This document shows positions 1-12,085 of a stretch of 64,000 nt of DNA, piece after piece. The notes beneath the pieces are model-generated. The model ran no database searches, had not been told where the DNA came from, and was given only the letters and a program-made list of their open reading frames with translations. The position numbers and the translations under genes were made by a program. Source of the stretch: Zygaena filipendulae. Its lineage: Eukaryota; Arthropoda; Insecta; Lepidoptera; Zygaenidae. The stretch lies in the NCBI GenBank assembly GCA_907165275.2, contig OU015653.1:10384001-10448000 (forward strand). Direction: 5' to 3'. Each line of letters starts with the position of its first letter. The first letter of the stretch is position 1.

Positions 1-195
1 TCAATGATCGACTCGATTTTTTTGCTAGGTACGGGCGGCATAGATACGCGCCATATACGCGCCAAACATTGCATTAAAAATAAAATTTAGACATGGGCTA
101 GTAAAGATAAAAAAATATAACCTTTATTAAAACATCGCACCATGTTTTAATAAAGGTTATATTTTTTTATCTTTACTAGCCCATGTCTAAATTTT
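1..195. repeat. family F repeat with a perfect 53-bp inverted repeat
   Basis: Bases 82-134 and 143-195 are exact reverse complements (53 bp each) around an 8-bp loop, TCGCACCA. Bases 1-81 resemble the flank of related copies at 16999-17345 and 20700-21050, which share AATTTAGACATGGGCTAGTA. In those copies the segment is single, so this one is an inverted duplication of part of the element. Confidence 0.85.
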
Positions 196-291
196 CGATT
201 TGGAAGTCAATTCTGAACAAAATACTTGATATTTTTTTATCAAATTGCTTTATTGGCGTACTAAATATGATTTCTATTAATTTTAATTCAG

Positions 292-3200
292 TTTTTAAGC
301 GTGAATCGCTGCGGTCTAACTAGTCTCGACGGGGTTTGGGGCTTCGGCGCATTGAGAGAATTGCACGCTGCTGGGAACCGTCTTCAAGATTTGCAGCCCT
401 TGGGGGCACTACAAAAACTACATACACTTAATTTGGCCAAGTTAGTATATAATACGGAGGTATTTAATATTTTATGGATGAAATAAATCTAACAGTAAAC
501 ATTTGGAAAAATAGCAATCATTATAAACAATTGGAAGTTCACAGCTGAACGACAACCGGTACTGCGTTCTCCTACTCCAGCATGGCTCCTACGAATTTCA
601 TGTTTTATTTTTCTACTTGTTTTCAAATGTTTTAGCTAAGTTTAAACTTTTAGATGATTAGGTATTACTTTGCAGCAATGCGATGTCCGACTCGAGCCGC
701 TTGTGGACGCTCGGGGTGTGCAGATCTCTCCGCCGGCTCACCCTTCAAGGCAGCCTTGCGGCTGAGTCGCCGCATTACCGTTCAAGGATCGCGGCTCTAC
801 TACCCATGCTAATTTACTTGGACGATCAGCCGCTCCACACCGATATTGAATGTTTGTATTTTTTAATGTAGGTACTTCGTGTAGGTAGTACCTAAGTATA
901 TTATTTGAAGGTCATATAAAAGAAATACAAAATTTCAAATCTCAGGAATGTCTTCCTTAATTGATAATTTGTGTTAATTTGATTAAAAAAATGTATACAA
1001 AATCGATGTAAAGTTACAATATAGAGTCTTAAAGAGATGATTGTATGAATAGATAGGGCCAAGGTAGAATTATTGTCATGACAAAGTAAAGAGTGTTTTG
1101 GGTTTGACCTAACAGATTCCCAGTTTCAGTTGGTGGTTTTAATATTTCTTTGATGCACGAGTTCTATAGAAATCGAGGGTTAATCTCTAATTCCCAAAGC
1201 TGTTGATTTAAAATATATGTTGTGGGGAAACAGTGTCAACGCTGATGAACTGATCCGGATGCAAAAGAAGTGTGTCAGAATTATAGCACAAATAAATAAC
1301 GAAGATAGTTGTAGACCACATTTTATCAAGTACAAACTACTTACCCTGACATCAATATAATTATATACATGACATATGCTCATTTGTTCATCGCAACAAA
1401 AATTTATTTCTTAAAGTTACTACAGAAACACTCGAAATAATAACAAAAAATTAAAACCGACTTCCAAAAATACAAAACTAAAAAGCCAAAAAAAAAGCTA
1501 AAAATAACAAAATACCGATTTAATCTGAAAGAAAAAAAACACACGTAGTATCTATAATAATTGGTAATCGTAATCGTAATATAATAATTGGTTTGTGCTA
1601 CCACTGATCGGTTTGGAATTCGGTGACAAGCCCGCGGTGTCTGCCCACATGGGTTGTTCTGCTCACGAAGAGCTGGTGACGGGAGTCGACTTAGCCCATC
1701 TACCCCCTCCATATTTGGCTTGTCACCGACTTCATACCGGTCAGTAGTAGCACAAACCAATAATAATATTACGTGTGTGTTTGTCTTTGGATTAAATCGG
1801 TATTTTGTTATTTTTAGCTTTTTATTTTTAGCGTTTTAGTTTTGTGTTTTTGGAAGTCGGTTTTAATTTTTTTGTTAAAATTTGTTTATTTCTCGCTTTT
1901 AAGTGACTTAGTTTGTAATTTCTCTAAGTTAAAATAGCCTAATGTCAACTGCTCATCACCTTTTACAAAATAGGTATTGCTTTTCCCGACGCAGGGACGT
2001 TAATTGTTGAGGAGTTTTCCTAGTACATCACCATCAGTTCCACTTCACCATATACATTATGACGAGCATAAATTGTTTAGAAACCATATTAGGTAAATTT
2101 AACGATTCGGAACCCGTGAAATACCTATTATTGAGTAGTTCCGATGACCACCTGTGGTCTTCATCATCAGTTCCACTTCTTCAAATTTTGCTTTCCGAAA
2201 GCAAATAAACGTTTTACTATAAAAAATACAAAAATCGCAATAGGTGTACCTATAAATTTTGAAGAGTTCCCTCGATCACTTCAAGATCTCATCATCAGAT
2301 CTCGACTTGGTGACAATGAAATCAATTTGGGAGTATCTCCTTTCAAAAAACAAAATCAATTCTCGAAATCGCCCCAATCGGAACCCGTGAAATACGTATT
2401 ATTGATGAGTAGTTCCGATGACCATCTGTGGTCTTCATCATCAGTTCAACAGTTCAACTGTATAAATATTAATATGATCCTTTGTACGCTTACCGCTGCA
2501 CTCAGAGTCGACTTTAATGATTACTTAGTTAAGTATAGATTTTTAAAACAAAACTGCCGCAGTCAGAAAAGTTTAATAAATTAATGTTAATTGGCATTTA
2601 ACTAATTAAGTTACATCTCATTAAATGCCGATTAACATTAATTTACAAAATGTCTCTGATTGCGGCAGTTATGCTTTAAAAATCTATACTTAACTAAGTA
2701 ATCATTAAAGTCAACTCTGAGTGCGGCCGTTAGTGAGCAATAAATACTTGAATACTATATTGACAGTCGACGCCGAGGTAGCGGCCGACGATTGCTCCTC
2801 TAGTTCGGATTCTGAAGACAATGCAAGCGGTGCTGACCCTGGGAGCAAGCCTTCAGTGTCTACTGCTGAACCGTCGCACCCGATGGAACCCACGCCTGGT
2901 CCTTCGAACGCAAATCTAAGTCAATCGGTAAGGAGGTTTCTCTCGCTGCATGTGCAACAATGAGAGTTATATCATATACTAGCTGTCCCGCGCGGTTTCA
3001 CCCGCGATAATTTCGAAGTTCCCGCGGAATTGTTCCATACAAACTTTCCAACCCCTTTTCATCCCCTTAGGGGTTAAATTTTAAAAAATCCTTTCTTATC
3101 AGATTCCTCCGTCATACAAAGACACCCTCCAAGTTTCAGGTCTCTACGATCAGTGGCTTAGGCTGTGCGTTGATCCATCAGTCATTCAGGACAAAGTAAA

Positions 3201-6200
3201 GCATTTTATATGTATAGTTAGATAGATGTATAGGTAGATAACCTTACATTTTCACCATACCTATTGTTGTTGGTTGGTAAGTGGTACGCATACAGCAGTG
3301 ATAGTGAATAGGTAAGTTTAGGTACTAATCTAATAGTAACCGACAGCTAAAATTTTACCGTCAACGTAAATCCTAACTTAATATAATAAATGTGAATGTG
3401 AGTTTGTTGGTTTGTTTGTTACGCTTTCACGCCTTAACTACTCAACCGGTCATCATGAATTTGTTGTCTCTCCAATTTTCATTACACTCGTCATTACCTA
3501 CATAACTAATAAGAGTATACCTATTTATTAATTTGTGTTTGTTTTCTTGGCGACGGATAACTTTCATTTTAAAGTTTGATAATAATTTTATGTGACTTAA
3601 CTTTTACGACTCGTGTCACTTATGAAGTTAAAATTTAGTGTTATTGTCGATAGTTAAGATTTTCTACAGTAAGTTAGAAATTTAATTTTTATACTATTAC
3701 GTCATAGGAGTACCTACATTGTACGGAGTAATTTCGGCAGGGATTCCGAAATTAAAGTGGATGAGACCGCCTGGTTTTGTGCTCGATTCAAATCCGAGAA
3801 CGTGGAAATTTTATTTTTAACCAGTAGTTTTCACTCGCGGATTCACCCGCGATAATTTCGGAGTTCCCGCGGAATTGTTCCATATACAAACTTTGTAAGC
3901 CCTTTTTCATCCCCTTCGAGGAAAATCCTTTCGTAATTCTTATCGGACGCTTATACGTCATACAAAGAACACACCCTCCAAGTTTCAGGCACGAGGTCTC
4001 TGCGATCAGCGGTTTAGGCTGTGCGTTGATCCGTCAATCAGTCATTCAGGATAAAGAATTTTAAATGTATAGATATCAAAAAAATTTTTAAACATTCCCA
4101 TATAAGTAACCAGATTCATTTGCATGAAAATCGTAATTATGTATCGCATCATATTAGGTACTCATTGATTTAATTCCTGTAAGGCCGGTCCATGTGACGA
4201 GGGCGGCGGGCGCAGCTCGGTGCACGCGCGCCACAGCCGCCGGCGCCCCGCCACCACCGAATGCGGCGGGGCGCGGCCCGCGCGGGTCGCCCTGCCGCCG
4301 CGCCCGAAGACAGCTCAAGAGCGTACCGACACTAGCACCAACACCATATCCAGACTGCACATAATGAATACGCTGATGGGTTAGAGGCAACCATCTTTCT
4401 ATACTCAGCACGAGCGTAGCGTGGCGGACTGATATGCAACATGTTGTATTTGTAATTTTTATAGATACGTATTTATTTTAGATATACTTAATTATTCCAT
4501 TTCTTCTCGTTTCTACCTTCAGTAGGTAGGTAGTATGTGTTTTGTTTGTTTACAGTGTGTAAAGCTTTTTTTAACACTATTTTAAAATAAAAAGGGATAA
4601 TTATTAGATAATTGGAAAATCGTTTTCGCATGAGAAATTGAGGGGACAGTTTCCAATATTACTATTTATTATAGCTGTCCCCAGCGGTTTCACCCGCGGT
4701 AATTTCGAAGTTACTTCCTCTTGAAACACTATCTATTGGTGAAAACCGCATGAAAATCCGTTCAATACCTAATTTTTAAGTTTATCGCGAACAGACAGAC
4801 CGACAGACGCAGCGGAGGAGTAGTGGTATATATTTTTTTAAATTATTTATTTAATGTCAACACATAAGTTGTATGTCGTACCTATAACCATACTAATCAC
4901 AATTAATATATATTTTTTATAGCATTTGTAAAGAGCACATGAGTTAATAACGTTTTTGGATTACACACTCGGCTGCCCCACGGTAAAACAAAGTAATACT
5001 GAGTAAATTTTACAGGAGTAGCAAGAAACCGGAAATAGCTTGATTTAACGGTTTTCTAAATTTTAATTTCTCTAAGGCTTAAGCCTTTTTGATGTTCGTG
5101 AGTTTGTGAGTATGTAGCAATGTCCGTTATGCGTGAAAAGGGGCAAAAATAAAAAATCATTTGGAAAAAAATTACAGTTGCCTTGTTTTTTTTTCCGTAG
5201 AGCAACCTCGCGCATTGTACTTGTACAGCTGAACGTATAATAAAAACTTTTGAATAAGTAGGCAATTTTAATTTTATTGCACTTCATGATTATTGTGCAG
5301 TATCATTCATTATACAAGCAAGATGATGCTATAATAGACACTAGAGAATTGTGAAATTTTACCCGTTAACATGAGGTTTTAGAATTACAATGCGATAGCC
5401 AGTTTCATGTTTCATATTTATTGATAGGAAACTTTCATTTTGTGTTGTAGATAATACCTATTACATACCTACCAACAATTTTCATCATAATTTTGGTTTT
5501 TACCTACGTTAGTAATCTACGATTGTCGTTGTTTCGTATTTTAATTTAATTTTCCCGTTAAGTACCTACCTATAGATATCTATCTACCTTAGCAAAATTT
5601 CTTCTCTATGGATAGATAGGTCGCTACTTTTAGGAAATGTTTCGATCATAAAATTTAAAACTAGGTAGGTACCTACGCTGAGCAAATCTGGTAGAGTAGG
5701 TATATTAAAAAAAAAACTAGGTAAGTAGGTATACGCCGAGCAATTAAGTAAATTAGGTATATCAAAAAAATAGAAATATAGGTAATTAAAAACGGGTCTG
5801 CATTATTTACGAGTTGATCTCATTGAAGTATATGTACTAAAGTGTTGATCTTAGGTATTTTATTTATGGTGTTTTGCGCTACATGGTCATTCTCGTATTA
5901 GATACAAACAGAACGAGAAGCAGTAATATGGCAAAATAATCATAATTTAATTACATAGTTTCTGCTATGATTATTTCCGCAAGATGAAGAGTGGCTGTGC
6001 GGTGGCAGCGAGCTGACGTCACACGGCGCGGTGTGCGGGAATCTGGCACGAGCGCTCCGCCGCCGCCCGAGCACGGCGCACCGCCGCGGTTGGGGTAAAA
6101 TTACACTTTTTATTATTTCCTATCTACTTATTGCACAGGTACATTTTCCTTGTTTCGTTATTAGAAGTTCATATAGCTACCGACAATTCTGTTTGCAAGA

Positions 6201-9200
6201 AATTCATATCCGGTTCGAAGGACCAAAATTTTACTACCTACGCCTATTTTGAATAAGGCAGCTTTGCGTTGTGCGTTGTCTGCAGCGGTTTTTTTTTCTT
6301 AGTTTTATGGTCGAAGCAATCACTACTACATCTATCAATCTTATAGTGAAATTAAATTATTTATCACATCATATATTCCTATCTAACTACATACATACAT
6401 ATTGAGAAAGTGAAAACACGTTTGACAATAGATGTTTAATCATGTCAAAGAGACCGCGTTTGCTTGTTCGAGTGATTGAACATACAGATATACAGGATGT
6501 GTGGTCAAACGAGGGACGAATTCCAATATGTCCCTCCTTCATATAGGAGTAAGTACTATATCTATCTAATATACGTGTCACGTTGTTTGTCCGCGATGGA
6601 CTCCGAAACTATTAAACGGATTTTGATAAAATTTTGTAACCATTCATAAAATGGTCCAACTTAAAAGATAGTATACTTTTATCCCGGAATTCCCGCGGGA
6701 ACTCCAGAACTCAGGGGTACAAAGAAGGACGTAGAGTAATTTTTTCCGGAATTCCCGCGGGAATTCCGAAAATACCGCGGATGAAATAGCGGGGGACAGC
6801 TAGTCTAATATATATAAATCACGTGTCACGTTGTTTGTCCGCGATGGACTCCGAAACTACTGAACGGATTATGATAAAATTTTGTAACCATTTATATAAT
6901 ATGGTCCAACTTAAATTTTAAAAGAGGATAGGATACTTAAAAGATAGGATAGTTTTTAATTCCCGCGAGAACTCCGAAATTACCGCGGATGAAATCGCGG
7001 GGGACAGCTAGTATATATATAATACGTACTATAGTTTCAAATATCTCAAAAACATAAGTAACATTATTATTTGACGTATAAATCTATAAAAAATAGATAT
7101 TCACGGAAATCGAGCGGTCAAGTTGCTTTTGTGTTGCCGCTGATGAGCCGTCAAATCAAATGTAAAGGTCATTTATTCTCGTAAACCCACGTTATTTATC
7201 ATTGGCTTATTTTTATCGGTTAACACGTGTAATCATGTACCTTACATGTGATAAGCATGAATTATAGAGGTCTTGAATGAGTCCCTTGTTTAAAATTACA
7301 TCCTGTATACAGATTACACATACCTACCTACCTACCTACCTCGCACCTCGTGCCTACGTCGCGCATTCCCCGGACCCCGACATTGTGTGTTGAAGACGTT
7401 ATCCGTGACATTCAAACTGTGCTTGACTTATGTGGTTTGCACAACATTGAAGGTGGTAAACAAAAATCGTGCTTTCGAGCATTCCAGCCGTGTGTGTATT
7501 CACAATTTCTCTTTTTTTTTACAAAAGTACCTAGTAGGTAATACAAAAGTAGTACCTATTCAATTAAATTAAAAAGTGAAATGATCTTCCCATAGACTTC
7601 GATCTTCAATCTCACGTCATAAACGGAAAAACGACTAGACAGAAAAATTTATTATGACCTACGTAGGTTACCTACTAATCTACTCGCAAGGATATATTTT
7701 ATTATGCAACAGTTTTTGCAGTTTAATTAATTTAAATTATATACATTAGGTACCTAACTCAGACGAAATAACTGAGGTACCTACATATACTTTTCGTGTT
7801 GGTCGAAGGCTATACATATTGTGTTAATTGCAAACATATTATATGTAGGTACGAGTAGGTATGTGTTTGTGTAGATAATAATATACCTACGTAAATGCGA
7901 AAGTTTGTTTGTTTGTTACGCTTTCACGCTTCAACGGCTAAACCGATCATCATGAAATCTATACCTATATATAAAATGTGCTTTGTCCTGAATAACTGAT
8001 GGATCAACGCGCAGCCTAAACCGCTAATCGAGACCTGAAACTTGGAGGGTGTGTTCTTTGTATGACGTAAGCATCTGATAAGAAAGGATTTTTGAAAATT
8101 CCACTCTTAAGAGGATGGAAAGGGGTTGCAAAGTTTGTATGGAACAATTCCGCGGGAACTTCGAAATTAGCGCGAGTGTAACCGCGCGGGACAGCTAGTT
8201 TTACATAAACGTTGTCAGGGATACAGAGAAGGACACAGATAGATATTTTTATCCCGGAATTCCCGCAGGAACTCCGGAGTGCAATTCCGAATTTATCGTG
8301 GGTGCAACCGAGGGGAACAGCTTAGTATGTAATTAGATAAATAAAAATCCCACACGCAAAATAAAGCGTCGAGTTGCGGATGCGGAAACCAAACAAATCT
8401 AATATTATGCAGGTCGAGTTATATGTATATACATAGGAAATCCTATATACATATATATAATATGGTCTTATAAATAATGCTAAATAATGTTTGGGTATCT
8501 CGTTGATTATCTTGTATGTTTTAGAAGCGGAATTGGAACTGGTCGAACAAACGGTACAGAACGCCAGTCGTGCGCTCGCATCGGAGATTCCTCGTGTGCC
8601 GTGCGTAGCGGATTGGGCCGAGTTCAGGCTGAAAACTGGGTAACTTAGACGTTTAGCCTTCGATGAGTATGCAAATAATAATTTAAAAAAATGCTTGGAA
8701 ATTATTATACAGCGCCTCCTGATATCATTGTAACGTAGATAATACAATTGGTTATAGTCAGAGAGTACCAAACCGAAAGGCGGCTGCCCTATATACGGTA
8801 AAACAAAGTAATTGCAGCTGAATAAAAATTTAAATGATAATAAAATGAATAAAAATTTTGTTTCTCCTGTAATTTTGTAAAAAAAAACCGGAAATCGCCA
8901 TTATTTAAAAACAAACCTTCCGTAGCTTAACGGTTATCTTAATTTTAATTTCTCTGAGACTAAAGCCTTTTTGATGGTTGTTGCAGCATGGTTGCAGCTA
9001 AATAAATTTTGCAGGAAAAGCCAAAAACCGGAAATCGATTTATTTAAAACAAATCTTCGGGAGTTTAAACGATTTTCTTAATTTAATAATTTCTCTAAGG
9101 CTTAAGCCTTTTTTATGGTTGGTTGTGACTTTTAGTTGAGTATGTAGCAACGTTTGTTATGCGTGAAAAGTGGCAAAAATACAAAAAACTCATTTTGAAA

Positions 9201-10803
9201 AAATAAAATAAAAATACAGTTGCTTTCCCGTAGAGCTGAAAGAGTATGTTGTCAGTTTGTTTGAAAGGATAGTATCTCAGAAGAATAACTTAGTATCCTC
9301 TGTCCAGATATTAAAAAGTAGGTACCTACTCTGTGCCTGTCAATTACGATCTATGATTGGATTCTTCCGTGTTGTTGTTTAAATTTCACCAAATAACCAG
9401 TAGGTACCTGGGAAATTTTGAATTCTTTTTTAAATGCCAAGGTAAAATTTTCAAAAAATATCTTCAAAAAAATTTAAAAATTAACCTTAAAGTCTTACCC
9501 AAAAACAAAGTAGCCGTATTTGTCCGTTCGCTATTTGTTTAAAATATAATAATATGACAAATATGTTAGTACCTACCTAGTGATATTTCATATTATTTTA
9601 TATTTATTTATTAGTAACAAGTTATCAGTCACAAGTCATATTCATTTAAAAGATTATTAAGATATATCTAATTAAGTATTTAAGTATGGTAATTACAATG
9701 ATAAAATGATAACAATAATTCAATGAATTGAAAAAAAACAATAATTAATCAATAATATTGTTAAAAATTAGCGTTACAAAGATACTATAAACTTTGAAGG
9801 GCGAGGCTTGGAATTCCCTTTTCGACTTATGTAAATACAGATAATTTAATCTTCGTTTCGTATAAATGGTGGTTTTCACTAAATTCAGGTTACGTCCAGC
9901 GAAGTGAAATCATCAATATTTGTTCGGTAATTGTGTCTTCTCTTTAGCCACTGTTCAAACATTTAGCTTCCAATTGAACCACCGCTGTTTCGTAACTAGG
10001 TAGTTGTACACGTTTTTGTCGCATAGTAAGAATGTAGGTAACTATTTAAGTTTTAAGCAGACGCAAAAAAATAATCCGAAGAATCAAAGCGGATTTTTCT
10101 CAATTTATACAAGGTGTAAAAGGCTAAACAAGGGACGTATGTATAGTAAAAATATATTTTAATTTTTACTAAAAAATACTGATTAATCACTGAGAAAACC
10201 ATAAATAAAAAGCTGAGTGAGAGCTGAATTATCTCAATTTGTCGGCGCATCAGCATCATCTAGGGTGCCACCATTTTTTGGAAAAAGATAGTATTTTTCC
10301 GGAAAAAGATGCAAAAATAAAAATATGACATATTTGTTTCTAATCATTAAGTATCGGGCATCATTCATCTACAAATTATTACCATATTAGAATATAACTC
10401 CCAAACAAATGGCATAGGGTATTCGACAAATTCCTAATCTGTAGTTATCTAACTATATTGTATAATACTAAATTAAACTTTCAATTTATTGTAGTCCATG
10501 ATTTGACTAAGATGATAATATTAATTACTTACTAAGCTAAACTTTCTCTGCAGGATCGAGATCGATATAGATTTCAATGAGAGACCAAAGGGAGATCCGT
10601 CGAGAGCGATCGAGCGATTGGAACAAATAGAGAGAGAGACGCAGGAGCGTTTCAGACAGGAAGCGGCGAGGCCGAGCGACGCGGCAAGTGACGCGAGCTC
10701 CACCCGTGAGGCTTCGTCCGCGAGCCTCGGACCCACCGCTGTCACCAGCGTTAGCTGCCGACTGTGGAGAGAAATGGATGACTTGACGATCTCTGGACAA
10801 TAA
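292..10803 (+). CDS. LRRC56: LRRC56-like leucine-rich-repeat protein, 3' part (5 exons)
   Basis: Exons: 292-440, 676-851, 5984-6094, 8525-8639, 10554-10803 (stop TAA 10801-10803). They join in one frame to 801 nt, 266 residues plus stop. The first exon opens in phase 0 after an AG, so earlier exons lie left of the window. Exons 1-2 encode leucine-rich repeats (NRCGLTSLDGV, LRELHAAGNRLQDLQPL, then LRRLTLQG and LIYLDDQPL), matching the LRR order of vertebrate LRRC56. Exon 3 has HGAVCGNLARALRRR, resembling the conserved VLCGNP segment after the LRRs in LRRC56. The last exon is acidic then Arg/Glu-rich, probably helical, ending DDLTISGQ. LRRC56/ODA8 helps assemble or transport outer dynein arms in motile cilia; in an insect the likely site is the sperm flagellum (inference). 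Weakest point: the exon 2 donor (GTTTGT at 852) is poor, but it is the one that joins exon 3 in frame (T plus AT gives Tyr). Introns hold many repeats. Confidence 0.77.
1446..2452 (-). mobile_element. family B foldback element, copy 1
   Basis: Bases about 1446-1872 fold on themselves: AAATTAAAACCGACTTCCAA at the left and its inverse TTGGAAGTCGGTTTTAATTT at the right, with matching inner blocks such as GTGCTACCA and GACAAGCC. The body, 1890-2450, is the reverse complement of the body of copy 2 (22624-23861) and contains the recurring segment read as DDHLWSSSSVPL on the plus strand. No transposase is present; non-autonomous. Confidence 0.75.
2491..2732. mobile_element. palindromic MITE, family C, copy 1
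   Basis: About 242 bp with long inverted arms. The ends are TACCGCTGCACTCAGAGT and its near inverse; internal arms share TAGTTAAGTATAGATTTTTA and a CTGCCGCA core. TA at both borders suggests TA target duplication, as in Tc1/mariner-type MITEs (inference). Copy 2 is at 12670-12912. Confidence 0.75.
2766..2928 (+). other. orphan coding-like segment with splice borders
   Basis: An open, GC-richer stretch with an acceptor-like ATATTGACAG before it and a GTAAGG donor after it. It reads DAEVAADDCSSSSDSEDN, then PSVSTAEPSHPMEPTPGPSN: acidic, Ser/Pro-rich, disordered. It sits in an LRRC56 intron right after a MITE. Its end phase does not join the next LRRC56 exon, so it is an alternative exon, a remnant of a transposon protein, or chance. 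Confidence 0.3.
2979..3200 (+). repeat. family A dispersed repeat
   Basis: Starts ACTAGCTGTCCCGCGCGGTT and runs through the typical TTCCCGCGGAATTGTTCC and a CATACAAAGACACCCTCCAA block. A reversed tail fragment lies at about 3388-3465 (GTTTGTTACGCTTTCACGCC). Family A is the commonest repeat in the window; its class cannot be set from sequence alone. Confidence 0.7.
3828..4075 (+). repeat. family A dispersed repeat
   Basis: Begins CGCGGATTCACCCGCGATAA and ends with GTCATTCAGGATAAAGAATT; the same subtype as 2979-3200. Confidence 0.65.
4187..4392 (+). other. GC-rich island in LRRC56 intron, exon status unclear
   Basis: An abrupt GC-rich block in AT-rich DNA. One plus frame is open and reads RPATTECGGARPARV, then PRPKTAQERTDTSTNTISRL to a TAG. 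No strong splice borders fit the neighbouring exons in phase, so it is left out of the gene model. Confidence 0.25.
4668..4815 (+). repeat. family A repeat, variant with AAAACCGCATGAAAATCCGT
   Basis: Head AGCTGTCCCCAGCGGTTTCA, then the variant middle GGTGAAAACCGCATGAAAAT and a CAGACAGACCGACAGACG tail. The same variant occurs at 26870, 59110, 59715 (reverse) and 61390. Confidence 0.65.
4968..5240. repeat. family K dispersed repeat, copy 1
   Basis: Shares CGGCTGCCC, GGTAAAACAAAGTAAT, AAACCGGAAAT, TTTCTCTAAGGCTTAAGCC and TATGCGTGAAAAG with copies at 8785-9255 and 19425-19690. Confidence 0.65.
6566..7012 (-). repeat. two adjacent family A copies, variant with GTCCGCGATGGACTCCGAAA
   Basis: Two diverged copies in direct order, about 6566-6804 and 6812-7012. 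Each starts CGTGTCACGTTGTTTGTCCG and ends in GGGGGACAGCTAGT (reversed head). The first copy has a doubled CCCGCGGGAA block. A further related copy lies at 61745-61955. Confidence 0.7.
7758..7776. mobile_element. 19-bp micro-insert, CTCAGACGAAAT family, shortened
   Basis: CTCAGACGAAATAACTGAG flanked by GTACCTAA (7750-7757) and GTACCTAC (7777-7784), 7 of 8 bases alike. GTACCTA is common in this DNA, so this case is the weakest of the set. Confidence 0.45.
7893..8325 (-). repeat. cluster of reversed family A copies
   Basis: A tail fragment at 7893-7955 (GTTTGTTTGTTACGCTTTCA), a copy at about 7960-8200 ending in GCGCGGGACAGCTAGTT, and a partial copy at 8205-8325. Confidence 0.65.
8785..9255. repeat. 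family K dispersed repeat, copy 2 with internal duplication
   Basis: Contains two rounds of the AAAACCGGAAATCG ... TTAATTTCTCT ... AAGCCTTTTT unit about 150 bp apart, then TATGCGTGAAAAGTGGCAAA. The longest of the three copies. Confidence 0.65.
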
Positions 10804-11047
10804 ACCATTATTAACGGGTTTTTATCGTATAACGTTAAGAATCTCTTAATGAGCTCTATTTGAAAACAGAAGTTTCAAACCAATTTAAAATGATGCCATA
10901 GACTAGCTTTTAACTAGCTCTATACAAAATAATAAGTAGGTAGGCAGTTAGTTAGAATGAATAGGTGCGAAATTTCACATGATATAAATACGTGCTTAAT
11001 ACTTTAATGACTGTCAAAAAGTTATCCTGCAGTTAAACTTATCAAAG

Positions 11048-11081
11048 GTGGGATGCATGAACAGGAGTTCATGCATCCCAC
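11048..11081. repeat. perfect 15-bp-arm hairpin
   Basis: GTGGGATGCATGAAC (11048-11062), loop AGGA, then its exact inverse (11067-11081). It lies about 245 nt after the LRRC56 stop, inside its likely 3' UTR. Confidence 0.8.
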
Positions 11082-11349
11082 TAGAAATGAAGTGATATGA
11101 GTGATATGACCGATGACCGATTATAAAAAAAATAAGTATTTTTTTAATCAACATAGTGGTTATAATTTTTTCTATATATTTCATTATATCATGTAGTTTT
11201 TAACTGTTGTTTGATACAGAGAAGTAGTACAAAACAGCTTCCGTATAATGAGAATTCTGAGAAATCTCTTTGTGCCTATACCTACTTAACTGCATTTTGT
11301 TGTTTATCGTGTTGTTATACATACCTATGACTATAGTATATTATGTTTT

Positions 11350-11355
11350 AATAAA
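11350..11355 (+). promoter_or_regulatory. candidate poly(A) signal for the LRRC56-like gene
   Basis: An AATAAA hexamer about 550 nt after the stop codon, before the next gene on the same strand. Assigned by position only. Confidence 0.35.
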
Positions 11356-12085
11356 CTTTATCGTCGGTTTAAGTCGGTTTTATTTTTTTTGTTACTTAGG
11401 TATGTTTATTTAATACCTATTCTAATATTAATATAAACATGCCGTAGGTATATATGTATATATACCACACAAGTCTCCAGTTTCAAGTAACCTTCACCCA
11501 ATCTTGAAGGTTTGAAGGTTTCACCAAGATTTGATTACTTACCATCGGAAATAGAGCACAGGAGCAGTCGAATTACGTTCTAGGGCCATTGTTTAAATTT
11601 TTTACCTAGGTACCTAAAAGTTACGTCATACAATTAAAATACTGAGGTAGCTACTGACTGCCTACTGACGAGTTGCGTTTTTTATGTAATGACTTTTTAT
11701 TTCGTCTGAGAATAATAGTAAAATTGACATTTATCCCTTGCCGTCCTCAAACTCCCTAGATCCCCTAAATTCTTTAGAACGCCGAGCGTTGGGTCCTTAT
11801 TTAAAGTAGGTAGGCTTCGTTGTCTCTGATGGGTACCTATAGGTGCTCAGACTCGCGAATTTCCATAATCCAAAGTCAACTTGGCCAACCTTCACGTAAG
11901 TATTGACGAACGATTGGAAATTTGTTATGCGATAAGTACAATGTACATTCTGCACAGTGTAGGTACGTACCTATATGGTATTCGTAATCCATGCCGGTTA
12001 GTCACTAGTCAGTGGTTCGCAGCCGGCTCGGTCGCTCGTGAGCCACCAGTTACCGACTGCAAGTCGTCGTAAAACAATAATAAAA

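Larger units (their letters stand above)
10804..12085. other. spacer between LRRC56-like gene and epoxide hydrolase
   Basis: AT-rich. Holds the likely LRRC56 3' UTR, the hairpin at 11048, a poly(A) signal at 11350 and a lone TTTTTATTTCGTCTGAG half-element ending at 11710. The epoxide hydrolase promoter and 5' UTR should lie here; no TATA box can be assigned with confidence. Confidence 0.5.

Noticed and set aside
2144..2584. 146-codon plus frame
   Set aside because: Runs through family B and MITE C; the same reading recurs in the other B copies, with no protein features.
7350..7572. Possible exon reading VEDVIRDIQTVLDLCGLHN
   Set aside because: No splice borders in phase with LRRC56 exons, no recognised homologue, and it follows a TACC simple repeat.
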